A stretch of 64,000 nucleotides of DNA from Aliidiomarina celeris (GTDB lineage: Bacteria; Pseudomonadota; Gammaproteobacteria; Enterobacterales; Alteromonadaceae), in NCBI RefSeq assembly GCF_003316875.1, contig NZ_QMIL01000008.1:1-64000 (forward strand), given 5' to 3'. This document shows positions 52,408 through 60,916 of this stretch, piece after piece (the first letter of the stretch is position 1; each line of letters opens with the position of its first letter). The position numbers and the translations under genes are program-made. Under the pieces are notes generated by a model, which was not told the origin of the DNA, made no database searches, and was given only the letters and a program-made list of their open reading frames with translations.

Positions 52408-53178
52408 TTAAATCTGTTTTAATAAATGCTCAAGCAGTTGGCTGTAAGCCAAAACACCGCGCGCCTTGGGCGCGAACATCGACGGCGGTGTATGGGCGGC
52501 GCTCGCGTCTCTGAACTTGGTGTCGACCGGAATCATGCCGGTCCACACTTTCTCGCCGTGCTTTTTCACCAATGCTTGGTAGGCTTCTAGCGACGCGCGC
52601 GTACGCCGATCGTACATAGTCGGCACTACGGTTACGTCGTGATATTGCTTTAAACTATTTTTCACCAGCTCCAGCGTTTGCAACATGCGCTCTAAGCCTT
52701 TTAACGCCAGTGTTTCGGTTTGTACCGGCACAATAACCCGCGTGCATGCCGCTAAGGCATTGACCATCAGCACGCCAAGCACTGGTGGCACGTCGATCAG
52801 CACATAATCGTAGTCCATGCGCAGTTTGCGCAACCCTTTGCGCAGCACCAAACCCATACCACTACGGGTGCCGAGTTTGCGATCAAGCGTTGCCAAACCC
52901 ATAGCAGCGGGCATTACATCGATATTCTCAAACTCGGTTGTGTGTATGGCTTTTACTATGCTGTCGCGGTCTACGTCGCTGCCGGCTAGGAGTACGTCGT
53001 AAGCACTGTGCTCAAGTTCTTCCGAATCAATACCAAAATAATAGGTTAACGACGCATGCGGGTCGAGGTCGATTAACAACACACGAAAACCGCGCTCCGC
53101 TAATAAACCACCGAGCGAAACGGTAGACGTGGTTTTTCCCACCCCACCCTTTTGATTCGCTACGGTCCAAATAATCAT
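52408..53178 (-). CDS. parA: ParA-family ATPase of the chemotaxis operon
   Basis: A 256-residue ParA/MinD-type ATPase. The deviant Walker A is KGGVGKTTSTVSLGG (about 10-24), followed by LLIDLDPHASLTYYFG, VLIDVPPVLG and VPVQTETLALKGLERM. In Vibrio and related genera the ParA in this position (ParC) directs chemotaxis arrays to the cell poles and partitions them at division. Its location between cheB and the second cheW supports that role rather than chromosome segregation. Confidence 0.92.
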   Translation of the reverse strand: MIIWTVANQKGGVGKTTSTVSLGGLLAERGFRVLLIDLDPHASLTYYFGIDSEELEHSAYDVLLAGSDVDRDSIVKAIHTTEFENIDVMPAAMGLATLDRKLGTRSGMGLVLRKGLRKLRMDYDYVLIDVPPVLGVLMVNALAACTRVIVPVQTETLALKGLERMLQTLELVKNSLKQYHDVTVVPTMYDRRTRASLEAYQALVKKHGEKVWTGMIPVDTKFRDASAAHTPPSMFAPKARGVLAYSQLLEHLLKQI

Positions 53179-53185
53179 GGCGTAC

Positions 53186-54385
53186 CTACGAACGCTCGAA
53201 TGCGCGTAAAATGTGCCGCGCCACCTCAGGCAGCGGAATATCGCGCTCGGAAATGCCCGCTACGGCCACCGCTTGCGGCATGCCATACACCACGCAAGTG
53301 TCTTTGTCTTGCGCCCAAATAGTCGAGCCGCGCTCTTTCATCATCCGTGCGCCTTCGCGGCCGTCGGCGCCCATACCGGTTAAAATAACGCCTAAGCTGT
53401 CGCCGCCATACACGCGGGCAATCGAGGCAAAGGTAAGGTCGACACTAGGTTTGTAAGTGAGCTTGTCGTTGGAGTCTTCACGAATGCGCAAGCGCGCCGC
53501 ACCGGCCCGCCCGTCCACGATCATTTGCTTACCACCTGGTGCCAAATAGGCGTGCCCCGGTTGTAGGGCGTCGTTGTCTTCGGCTTCTTTTACCGAGATT
53601 TTGCAGAGCCCGTCGAGGCGCGCAGCAAAGGCTTTGGTAAAGGCCGCTGGCATGTGTTGCACTAACACAATCGGTACGGGAAAGTCGGCAGGTAGCGCGG
53701 TAAGCACGGTTTGTAATGCTACCGGACCACCGGTTGAAGTGCCGATTGCCAACAGTTTATATGGGGTGCTGCGCTCAACCTTGGGAATTGTCGTACTTGC
53801 TTCCCGTGTGGGCTCGCGTGCTGACTCACTCGCAGGTTCGGTGCGCTCACTCGCCTGCCCTGAAAATCTGCCAGAGCGCGCAGTAACATCCGAGGAAGAA
53901 AAGCGGTTGCCTAAACCGGGGCGCGACGAAAACCGTGGCTGCGTGCCGCTTGTGCTCGGTGCGGGTCGGCTTGGCATAGGGCTCGAGCGCCGGCGGCCAA
54001 TCTCGTACACCCGCTGTTGTAAAATTTGCACGGCTTCGCCACGATTGCGCGCGATGTCTTCAAATTTTTTCGGCAGAAAATCCACCGCACCCGCGTCGAG
54101 TGCGTCGAGGGTGGCTTGTGCGCCGTCGTGGGTTAACGAACTGAACATTAAAATAGGCGTGCTACGTTCGGCCATAATCTGGCGCACGGCACTAATGCCG
54201 TCGAGCACCGGCATTTCAATGTCCATGGTGATTACGTCGGGCTTAAGTTCACGCGCCTTGCGCACCGCTTCGGCACCGTCAGCGGCGGTGTCGATTACCT
54301 CAAGGTTCGGTGCCTCATTAAGAATTTCCGTAACCCGGCGGCGAAAGAAATTCGAGTCATCAACTACTAATACCCGGACAGTCAT
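53186..54385 (-). CDS. cheB: Chemotaxis response regulator methylesterase CheB
   Basis: A 399-residue CheB. The receiver domain has [12 protein letters not shown] and Asp55 ([13 protein letters not shown]). A long Ser/Arg/Thr-rich linker (about 135-205) leads to the methylesterase domain with the Ser of [12 protein letters not shown], the His of [15 protein letters not shown] and the Asp of [13 protein letters not shown]. It removes methyl groups from chemoreceptors when phosphorylated by CheA. The linker is longer than in Escherichia coli. The stop TAG is followed by GTACGCC and the parA start seven bases on. Confidence 0.95.
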   Translation of the reverse strand: MTVRVLVVDDSNFFRRRVTEILNEAPNLEVIDTAADGAEAVRKARELKPDVITMDIEMPVLDGISAVRQIMAERSTPILMFSSLTHDGAQATLDALDAGAVDFLPKKFEDIARNRGEAVQILQQRVYEIGRRRSSPMPSRPAPSTSGTQPRFSSRPGLGNRFSSSDVTARSGRFSGQASERTEPASESAREPTREASTTIPKVERSTPYKLLAIGTSTGGPVALQTVLTALPADFPVPIVLVQHMPAAFTKAFAARLDGLCKISVKEAEDNDALQPGHAYLAPGGKQMIVDGRAGAARLRIREDSNDKLTYKPSVDLTFASIARVYGGDSLGVILTGMGADGREGARMMKERGSTIWAQDKDTCVVYGMPQAVAVAGISERDIPLPEVARHILRAFERS

Positions 54386-54394
54386 GTCACCCTT

Positions 54395-56554
54395 TTAGCG
54401 TTTTGTGTAACGTTTTGCGTATTTTTTAAGAAGGCTCGGTACGTCAAGAATCAACGCAATACCACCGTCGCTGGTAATGGTTGCACCCGCCATGCCTGGT
54501 GTACCTTGCAGCATACGGTCGAGCGGCTTAATCACAACTTCTTCCTGACCAATCAGCGCGTCGACCACAAAGCCAACTTGCTGTGTGCCCAATGTAACCA
54601 CAACCACGTGGCCACGATCACGCTTAAAGTTTGGATCTGGCTTTTTATTCAACCATTGATTGAGGTAAAACAACGGAATTGCTTTTTCCCGCACAATCAT
54701 GGTGAGCTGACCGTCTACTGTGTTGGTCAGTTTAATGTCCATGTTAATAATTTCGTTCACTGTGGCGAGCGGCAACGCGAAGGTTTGTTCGCCTACTTTC
54801 ACCATGAGCGTGGGCAAAATAGCAAGCGTGAGCGGCACCTTAATTTCTAGCCGAGTGCCACGACCAAGCTCAGAGTCGATGCGAACCGAACCATTGAGCT
54901 GGTTAATTTTGGTTTTCACCACGTCCATGCCAACGCCACGGCCCGACACATCGGAAATTTGTTCTTTGGTTGAGAACCCAGCAGCAAAAATAAGGTTGTA
55001 GGCCTCTTCGTCGCTCATTCGTGCGGCCGCATCCGCGTCGAGTACGCCCTTACGAATGGCAATACTTTTCAGCTTCTCGGCGTCCATACCGGCACCGTCG
55101 TCTTCAATGGCCAGTAAAATATGATCGCCTTCTTGCGACGCACTGAGTTTTACCGTACCTAATCGCGGCTTGCCGTTCGCTTCGCGCACGTCGGGCATTT
55201 CTACGCCATGGTCGACCGCATTGCGGACCAAATGCACCAATGGGTCGGCTAACGCCTCCACCAGGTTCTTATCCAGATCCGTGTCTTCACCGGACAGTTC
55301 TAAGTTAATTTCTTTTTTCAGGCTGCGCGCCAAGTCACGCACCACACGCGGGAAGCGACCAAACACTTTCTTGATCGGCTGCATGCGCGTTTGCATTACC
55401 GCACCTTGCAAGTCACCGGTCACCACGTCGAGGTTGGCTATGGCTTTGCCTAAATCTTCGTCTTCTGAATTGCTATTGAGCAGCAAGAGTCGGTTCCGAA
55501 CCAGCACCAACTCGCCCACCATATTCATAATTTCGTCGAGTCGGCGGGTGTCTACCCGCACCGTGGTTTCGGCTGCCGGTGCCGCTGGCTTCGGCGCTTC
55601 TTTTTTCGCGGCTACTGGGGCAGCCGCTTTTGCTGGCTCAGGCTTACTTGCCGCAGGCTGCGCAGCAGCCGGCTTAGCAGGCTCAGGCTTGGCTTTAGCC
55701 GGCTCTGGTTTCGCAGGTTCTACAGCCTTACCCGATTCGGTTTTAAACTGGCCTTTGCCATGTAAGTTGTCGAGCAGTGCTTCAAATTCATCGTCGGAAA
55801 TGTCGCCGCTTGCGCTGCTGGCCGATTTTTGTTCAGGCTCAGACGCAGGCGCTTGCTCTGCCGCCGGTGCTGGAGTAGCGGGTTTGCCACCGCCATGCAG
55901 CTGGTCGAGTAGAGCTTCGAATTCGTCGTCGGTCATTTCGTCTGACGAAGAAGCGGCTGCGGGCCCTGCAGGAGCAGTGGGTTCCGGAGCTGGAGCCGCT
56001 GGCTTTCTCGCACCTTGCAGTTCGTCGAGCAAGGCTTCAAATTCGTCTTCGGTAATGTCGTCGACACCGCCGTCACCGGAAATATGAGTAGGCGCCGAAG
56101 CTTCCGGTTCTGGCGCCTGTTCTGGTGCTGCTGACGTTGCCGCCGCACCACCCGGCATATGGTCGCCCGGTTCGCTTAAAATCGTGAGTGCTTGTAACAG
56201 TTCAGGCGAAGCAGGCTCTGGCTCTTCACGCGCCTGAACAGCAGCAAACTGAGCATTAATGGTGTCGAGCGACTGTAGAATAACGTCCATCAGTTCGGGC
56301 GAGAGTTGGCGACCACCATTGCGCATGGTGTCGAACACGTTCTCTGCACCGTGGCAGGTGTCGACCAACGCGTGCAATGACAAAAAGCCGGCACCGCCTT
56401 TCACTGTATGGAAGCCACGGAAAATTGCATTCAGTAAATCACGATTGTTCGGATCATTCTCAAGCTCTACTAACTGCTCGGAAAGCAGTTCGAGAATTTC
56501 ACCCGCTTCAATCAGGAAGTCCTGAAGAATATCCTCGTCGACATCAAAACTCAT
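54395..56554 (-). CDS. cheA: Chemotaxis histidine kinase CheA
   Basis: A 719-residue CheA. The HPt domain has the phospho-accepting His49 (RGFHTVKGGAGF). Dimerisation, HATPase (VRNAVDHGVEMPDVR, DDGAGM, GRGVGMDVV) and C-terminal CheW-like domains follow in order. A canonical P2 domain is not recognisable; instead residues about 160-330 are a Pro/Ala/Lys-rich linker with three copies of a DDEFEALLDxLHG motif (about 166-181, 206-221, 251-266). It phosphorylates CheY and CheB encoded in the same operon. Confidence 0.95.
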   Translation of the reverse strand: MSFDVDEDILQDFLIEAGEILELLSEQLVELENDPNNRDLLNAIFRGFHTVKGGAGFLSLHALVDTCHGAENVFDTMRNGGRQLSPELMDVILQSLDTINAQFAAVQAREEPEPASPELLQALTILSEPGDHMPGGAAATSAAPEQAPEPEASAPTHISGDGGVDDITEDEFEALLDELQGARKPAAPAPEPTAPAGPAAASSSDEMTDDEFEALLDQLHGGGKPATPAPAAEQAPASEPEQKSASSASGDISDDEFEALLDNLHGKGQFKTESGKAVEPAKPEPAKAKPEPAKPAAAQPAASKPEPAKAAAPVAAKKEAPKPAAPAAETTVRVDTRRLDEIMNMVGELVLVRNRLLLLNSNSEDEDLGKAIANLDVVTGDLQGAVMQTRMQPIKKVFGRFPRVVRDLARSLKKEINLELSGEDTDLDKNLVEALADPLVHLVRNAVDHGVEMPDVREANGKPRLGTVKLSASQEGDHILLAIEDDGAGMDAEKLKSIAIRKGVLDADAAARMSDEEAYNLIFAAGFSTKEQISDVSGRGVGMDVVKTKINQLNGSVRIDSELGRGTRLEIKVPLTLAILPTLMVKVGEQTFALPLATVNEIINMDIKLTNTVDGQLTMIVREKAIPLFYLNQWLNKKPDPNFKRDRGHVVVVTLGTQQVGFVVDALIGQEEVVIKPLDRMLQGTPGMAGATITSDGGIALILDVPSLLKKYAKRYTKR

Positions 56555-56566
56555 CGGCAGCTACTC

Positions 56567-57313
56567 CTAAAATCCTAAGCTAGATAGCAAATCGTCTACG
56601 TCGTCTTGCCCTTTAACAACGTCGTCACGAGCGTCTGGATCAATAACCGGCCCTTCTGGCCCTGTTTTGTCCTGTTCTTTGCTATCGGCGTGTTTTTTGG
56701 CCGCTTTATGGTAATCGTCGCCAAACAAGGTTAATAATGAAATAAGTTGGTCTTCTACTTCTTGCACCAGATCAATAACACGACGAATAACCTGCCCCGT
56801 TAAATCTTGAAAATCTTGTGCCATCAATACTTCGGTAAGTAGCGTATGTAAGTGATTACTACGCTCCGCTGAGCGACGGATAAACCCGTCAACTTCATGG
56901 CATAAGGTTTTAAATTCAGCGAGTTCTATATCGCGGTTCATTAAGCGTTCCCACACCGGCAGAATACTACTTACCTCGGCACCCATTTCTTCTGCCATGG
57001 GTAACGAGGCTTCAACCGCGTCCATTGTACGGTTTGCTGCGTCTTCAGTGCGTTGCATTACGTACTGCAAACGATTCTGCGCGTCGGGGAGATCGTCTTC
57101 GGTTAAGCGAGACAAACGCGGATCTTGTAAGAAGTCTTGCAGCGAGTCGTGCAATTGCCGAGTGAGCTTACCAATTGAGTCGAATAACTCTTCTTGGCCG
57201 GCGTCGGCCATTTCACGCACGAGCTTGTCGGCGCTTGCTTGTTCATTTGCTTCTAACAGCCGAACGAGCTCGCGTGCTTGTTCGAGGGTTACCTTCCCCA
57301 CAGGTGGCACCAT
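56567..57313 (-). CDS. cheZ: CheY-P phosphatase CheZ
   Basis: A 248-residue CheZ. The long four-helix hairpin includes LLTEVLMAQDFQDLTGQVIRRVIDLV (about 163-188), with the catalytic Gln in DFQDLTGQ. The C-terminal CheY-binding peptide is QDDVDDLLSSLGF. It dephosphorylates CheY-P to end the signal. Length and gene place (directly after cheY) are normal. Confidence 0.94.
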   Translation of the reverse strand: MVPPVGKVTLEQARELVRLLEANEQASADKLVREMADAGQEELFDSIGKLTRQLHDSLQDFLQDPRLSRLTEDDLPDAQNRLQYVMQRTEDAANRTMDAVEASLPMAEEMGAEVSSILPVWERLMNRDIELAEFKTLCHEVDGFIRRSAERSNHLHTLLTEVLMAQDFQDLTGQVIRRVIDLVQEVEDQLISLLTLFGDDYHKAAKKHADSKEQDKTGPEGPVIDPDARDDVVKGQDDVDDLLSSLGF

Positions 57314-57332
57314 GTGTGTTCTCCTGAGTGGA

Positions 57333-57716
57333 TTAACCGAGCCGCTCGAATACTTTGTCGAGTTTCTCTTTTAGCGTTGCAGCGGTAAATGGTTTCACAA
57401 TGTAGCCGTTTACACCCGCTTGTGCGGCTTCAATAATTTGTTCGCGTTTGGCTTCGGCCGTTACCATGAGTACCGGAATATGCGCTAAGCGCCCGTCGGC
57501 ACGAATGGCGCGCAACAAGTCAATACCTTGCATACCCGGCATGTTCCAGTCGGTGACCACAAAATCGTATTCCCCATTTTGCAGCATCGGCAACGCGGTG
57601 TTCCCGTCATCCGCTTCAGACACGTTTTGAAAGCCTAAATCCCGCAACAAGTTTTTGATGATGCGTCTCATGGTTGAAAAGTCGTCAACCACAAGAATTT
57701 TCATGTTTTTATCCAA
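57333..57716 (-). CDS. cheY: Chemotaxis response regulator CheY
   Basis: A 127-residue receiver-only protein that, when phosphorylated, binds FliM and reverses flagellar rotation. I propose a TTG start at 57716 ([18 protein letters not shown]), because GGAGG ends four bases upstream and the product matches known CheY starts. The ATG at 57704 is 12-16 bases from that site, and a GTG at 57728 has none. Key residues are Asp10/Asp11, Asp56 (VVTDWNMPG), Thr86 (LMVTAEA) and the Lys of IVKPF. Confidence 0.94.
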   Translation of the reverse strand: MDKNMKILVVDDFSTMRRIIKNLLRDLGFQNVSEADDGNTALPMLQNGEYDFVVTDWNMPGMQGIDLLRAIRADGRLAHIPVLMVTAEAKREQIIEAAQAGVNGYIVKPFTAATLKEKLDKVFERLG

Positions 57717-57762
57717 AGTACCCTCCACTGAGGCATGTCAGATCGAATTCCGCTTGAGTATA

Positions 57763-58497
57763 TCACTCTGTCCAAGTGCGCATGCGAGATTTTAATCGCA
57801 CCATGGCTTGGCTATGAATTTGGCTCACCCGAGATTCACTCACATCGAGGACTTGCCCAATTTCCTTAAGATTTAATTCTTCGTCATAATACAACGAAAG
57901 TACCAAAGCTTCACGCTCTGGTAAGGTTTGTATTGCATCGGCAAGCGAGCGCTGAAAAGCGTCTTGCTCAATGTCGCCATAGGGTTCGTTATAATCGGTA
58001 TCTTGCATACCCGAAACCAGAACGTCATCGGATACGCCCAAGTCTTCAATTCCGATCATACGCCCCGACATAACATCATTCAAAATATGATGATATTCCG
58101 TAAGCGACATGCCTAACTTGGCTGCAACTTCTTGGTCGCGCGCGTCGCGGCCGGTTTCATTTTCAACTTGGCGCACCGCGTCGGCGATCATCCGGCTATT
58201 CTTGTGCACCGAACGTGGCGCCCAGTCGCCGCGGCGAATTTCGTCGAGCATGGCGCCGCGAATACGAATTCCGGCAAAGGTTTCAAAACTTGCGCCTTTA
58301 CCCTGCTCGAAATTTTTCGACGCCTCAAGTAGCCCAATCATACCGGCTTGAATTAAATCGTCGACCTGCACGCTTGCGGGCAATCGCGCCACCATATGAT
58401 GCGCAATGCGCTTCACGAGGTTGGTGTGTTGCTCAACAATATGCTGTTGTTGGCGCGCTTGCGACACATAAGCTGCAACTTTATTCATTCGCGGCAT
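57763..58497 (-). CDS. fliA: Flagellar sigma factor sigma-28 (FliA)
   Basis: A 244-residue sigma factor that transcribes late flagellar and chemotaxis genes. Region 2 has LVKRIAHHMVARLPASVQVDDLIQAGMIGLLEA, and region 4 ends in LPEREALVLSLYYDEELNLKEIGQVLDVSESRVSQIHSQ. It overlaps flhG by 17 bases. FlgM, its anti-sigma factor, is not in the window. Confidence 0.96.
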   Translation of the reverse strand: MPRMNKVAAYVSQARQQQHIVEQHTNLVKRIAHHMVARLPASVQVDDLIQAGMIGLLEASKNFEQGKGASFETFAGIRIRGAMLDEIRRGDWAPRSVHKNSRMIADAVRQVENETGRDARDQEVAAKLGMSLTEYHHILNDVMSGRMIGIEDLGVSDDVLVSGMQDTDYNEPYGDIEQDAFQRSLADAIQTLPEREALVLSLYYDEELNLKEIGQVLDVSESRVSQIHSQAMVRLKSRMRTWTE

Positions 58498-59353
58498 TCC
58501 TCACGGTGTCTTGTTGAGAAACCAATTGCTCAATGAAAAATTCTAAGTGGCCACCGGCTTGTGTAGGTATCGGCCAATTCCCCGCCCGCGCTCCGAGCGC
58601 TTTAAATGCCAGCGACGCTGGCGAGCGTGGCGCGGCTTCCACTAAAAGCTGCTGCTTGCGCACGGCTTTTCGTAGATTTTCGTCGAACGGTATAATCGCC
58701 GCTAATTCTAACGCAACATCGAGGAAACGATCCGTTACCTTTGTTAACTTGTTGTATAGTATCTGACCTTCGCGCATGGTGCGAACCATATTCGCGACCA
58801 CTTTAAAACGAAATACGCCGTGTTCACGGCTTAAAACTTTTATCAGGGCGTAGGCGTCGGTAATAGACGTAGGTTCGTCGCACACCACCACCACCACGTC
58901 TTGCGCGGCGCGGGCAAAGCTTAATACCATATTGCCAATACCGGCCGCGGTGTCCACGATCAACACGTCGAACTCGGTACGCATAGTACTGAAGGCACGA
59001 ATTAAGCCGGCGTGTTCCTGCGGCGACAATTCCACCATAGAACGCGTACCCGAAGTTGCCGGAACAATTTGAATGCCGCCTGGGCCTTTCACCAGAATGT
59101 CGTCGAGATCACATTCACCCGCCAACACGTGCGAGAGGTTTTTCTCAACCCGCAAACCGAGCACTACGTCTACGTTGGCTAAGCCTAAATCGGCGTCGAG
59201 CACCAACACGCGTTTACCTTGGTTAGCCATGGCCACAGCCATGTTCAGCGACACGTTGGTTTTACCCACGCCGCCTTTGCCTCCCGTTACCGCGATTACT
59301 TTGACTTGGTTGCGTTTCATCATTCGCCTTAAACCGCTCGCTTGATCGTTCAC
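58481..59353 (-). CDS. flhG: Flagellar number regulator FlhG (FleN)
   Basis: A 290-residue MinD-like ATPase that limits the number of polar flagella, partly by acting on FlhF and on the master regulator. A basic N-terminal stretch with DQASGLRRMM precedes the deviant Walker A (TGGKGGVGKTNVSLNMA); then come VLVLDADLGLANVDVVLG and LIVDTAAGIGNMV. The DQAxxLR motif binds the FlhF GTPase in the family. Its presence with flhF implies polar flagellation. Confidence 0.95.
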   Translation of the reverse strand: MNDQASGLRRMMKRNQVKVIAVTGGKGGVGKTNVSLNMAVAMANQGKRVLVLDADLGLANVDVVLGLRVEKNLSHVLAGECDLDDILVKGPGGIQIVPATSGTRSMVELSPQEHAGLIRAFSTMRTEFDVLIVDTAAGIGNMVLSFARAAQDVVVVVCDEPTSITDAYALIKVLSREHGVFRFKVVANMVRTMREGQILYNKLTKVTDRFLDVALELAAIIPFDENLRKAVRKQQLLVEAAPRSPASLAFKALGARAGNWPIPTQAGGHLEFFIEQLVSQQDTVRNAANE

Positions 59354-59435
59354 TCTGAAACTTCTCTTCTACTGTTACAAAAACCACTACATGTAGTCAG
59401 TTTACTTCAGTTTTACTTGCCGTGCAGCGTTCAGG

Positions 59436-60881
59436 CTAATAAACCTCCGCTGCGGCGTGGGTGGTGAAACGATGATCGTTACGCGCCCGAGCTTTCGCCA
59501 TTTTTTCTGCGCGCGCAATGAGCTTACTTGATTCCGCCACTTTAATATCTTCCGGCACTCGCTGTCCATCGGTAAGATAACTTATTGGCAAGGAGTTTTG
59601 AATGCTCACACTCAACGATTCGCCAATACTTAGACATTCGTCAATTTTTGTTAAAATACAACCGCTCAAAGGTAACTTTTTAAAGCGCTGTACAATTTCT
59701 TCTTGTACTGCCGCCTGCGCCGTTGCCGACAACACTAAATACGGGCGAATACGTAAGCGGCTATTGCGCATTAAGGTTTGTAATTGCTCACTTAGGCGCA
59801 TGTCGCGTTGGCTCATGCCGGCAGTGTCGATCAACACCAATTTACGCTGGCGAAACTGCGCCAGTACCGCATTCAATTCGTCGGCGTCTTTTGCCACTTT
59901 TACCGGGCAACCAATAATGCGACCAAAGGTTTGCAGCTGTTCTGCCGCAGCAATTCGGTATGAGTCGGTGGTGATCATGGCTACGCTGTCGGGGCCGTGA
60001 CGGCGCGCAAACTGGGCCGCTAGCTTGGCCACCGTGGTGGTTTTACCCACACCCGTAGGGCCCACTAAGGCAACCACACCGCCTTTGCTCAAAATATCGT
60101 TACTGGTGGTTTGTACCTGACCTTCCATGAGCTGCAAGGTTTGTTGCCACGCTTCTTTTTCCGACAACGACTCGGGAATAAAGCACGAAATTTGGTCGGC
60201 TACTTCTGCGGTAAAACCTAAATTTTGCAGTTTACGAATTAACAGCGCGCGCATAGGCTCGCGGCGCTCGACTTCTTGCCACATTAAGCCCGACACTTGG
60301 TGTTCAAGCAATGCACGAATAGAAGCCATTTCTGCACGCATTTGTTCAATACTGGGGTCGTTCGCACTTGTTTGCGCATGGCCTTGGCTTGCGAGTCGTT
60401 GAGCAACTTGCTCTTCGTTTAGAATGTGCGATTCGGCGACCGCTTGGCCTGCAACCTGCACTACGGGTTCAATAAAGGCTTCGCGTTGCTGCTCTTCCAG
60501 TGTGGGGATAGCTTGGGCTTGGGCTTGGGGTTCGGCCATTTGCGCCGCGTCGTTCTCTGCCATCTGCGCAGCCGCGCTTTCCGCCATTTGCGCTGCAGCG
60601 CTTTGGCGCGCCAGCAAATCTTGTAACGAGCTGGCAATGGCCTGTTGTTTTTCTTCGCCGCCACGTAAATCTGCTACTGGGGTGACAGAATTCTGACGTT
60701 TTTCTGCAGGCGCACTCGGCTGTGCGAAAGCGGGCACCGTTTCGGGGTCGTAACCGGCCACCAACTCAATGCCGCCAGCCACGGTTTTATTCGACATAAT
60801 CACCGCTTCTGGCCCTAATGTGCGCTTTACTTCTGCCAGCGCCGAACGCATATCTTTAGCAAAAAAACGTTTAATTTTCAT
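59436..60881 (-). CDS. flhF: Flagellar placement GTPase FlhF
   Basis: A 481-residue SRP-type GTPase that sets the polar site of flagellar assembly. I start at 60881 (MKIKRFFAKDMR), with GGAG nine bases upstream. The N-terminal basic domain leads to a low-complexity part with short AAQMAE repeats (about 90-125), then the NG domain: G1 GPTGVGKTTTVAKLA, then TDSYRIAAAEQLQTFG, the LIDTAGMSQRD loop and the LTKIDE base-recognition motif. It works with FlhG. Confidence 0.95.
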   Translation of the reverse strand: MKIKRFFAKDMRSALAEVKRTLGPEAVIMSNKTVAGGIELVAGYDPETVPAFAQPSAPAEKRQNSVTPVADLRGGEEKQQAIASSLQDLLARQSAAAQMAESAAAQMAENDAAQMAEPQAQAQAIPTLEEQQREAFIEPVVQVAGQAVAESHILNEEQVAQRLASQGHAQTSANDPSIEQMRAEMASIRALLEHQVSGLMWQEVERREPMRALLIRKLQNLGFTAEVADQISCFIPESLSEKEAWQQTLQLMEGQVQTTSNDILSKGGVVALVGPTGVGKTTTVAKLAAQFARRHGPDSVAMITTDSYRIAAAEQLQTFGRIIGCPVKVAKDADELNAVLAQFRQRKLVLIDTAGMSQRDMRLSEQLQTLMRNSRLRIRPYLVLSATAQAAVQEEIVQRFKKLPLSGCILTKIDECLSIGESLSVSIQNSLPISYLTDGQRVPEDIKVAESSKLIARAEKMAKARARNDHRFTTHAAAEVY

Positions 60882-60916
60882 AGTATCTATCTCCGCCAAG
60901 CGAGCTCAGCTGCCCC

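Noticed and set aside
55170-56087. 305-residue Ser/Ala-rich ORF opposite cheA
   Set aside because: A shadow of the GC-rich cheA linker on the other strand; no domain and no ribosome site, while cheA is certain.
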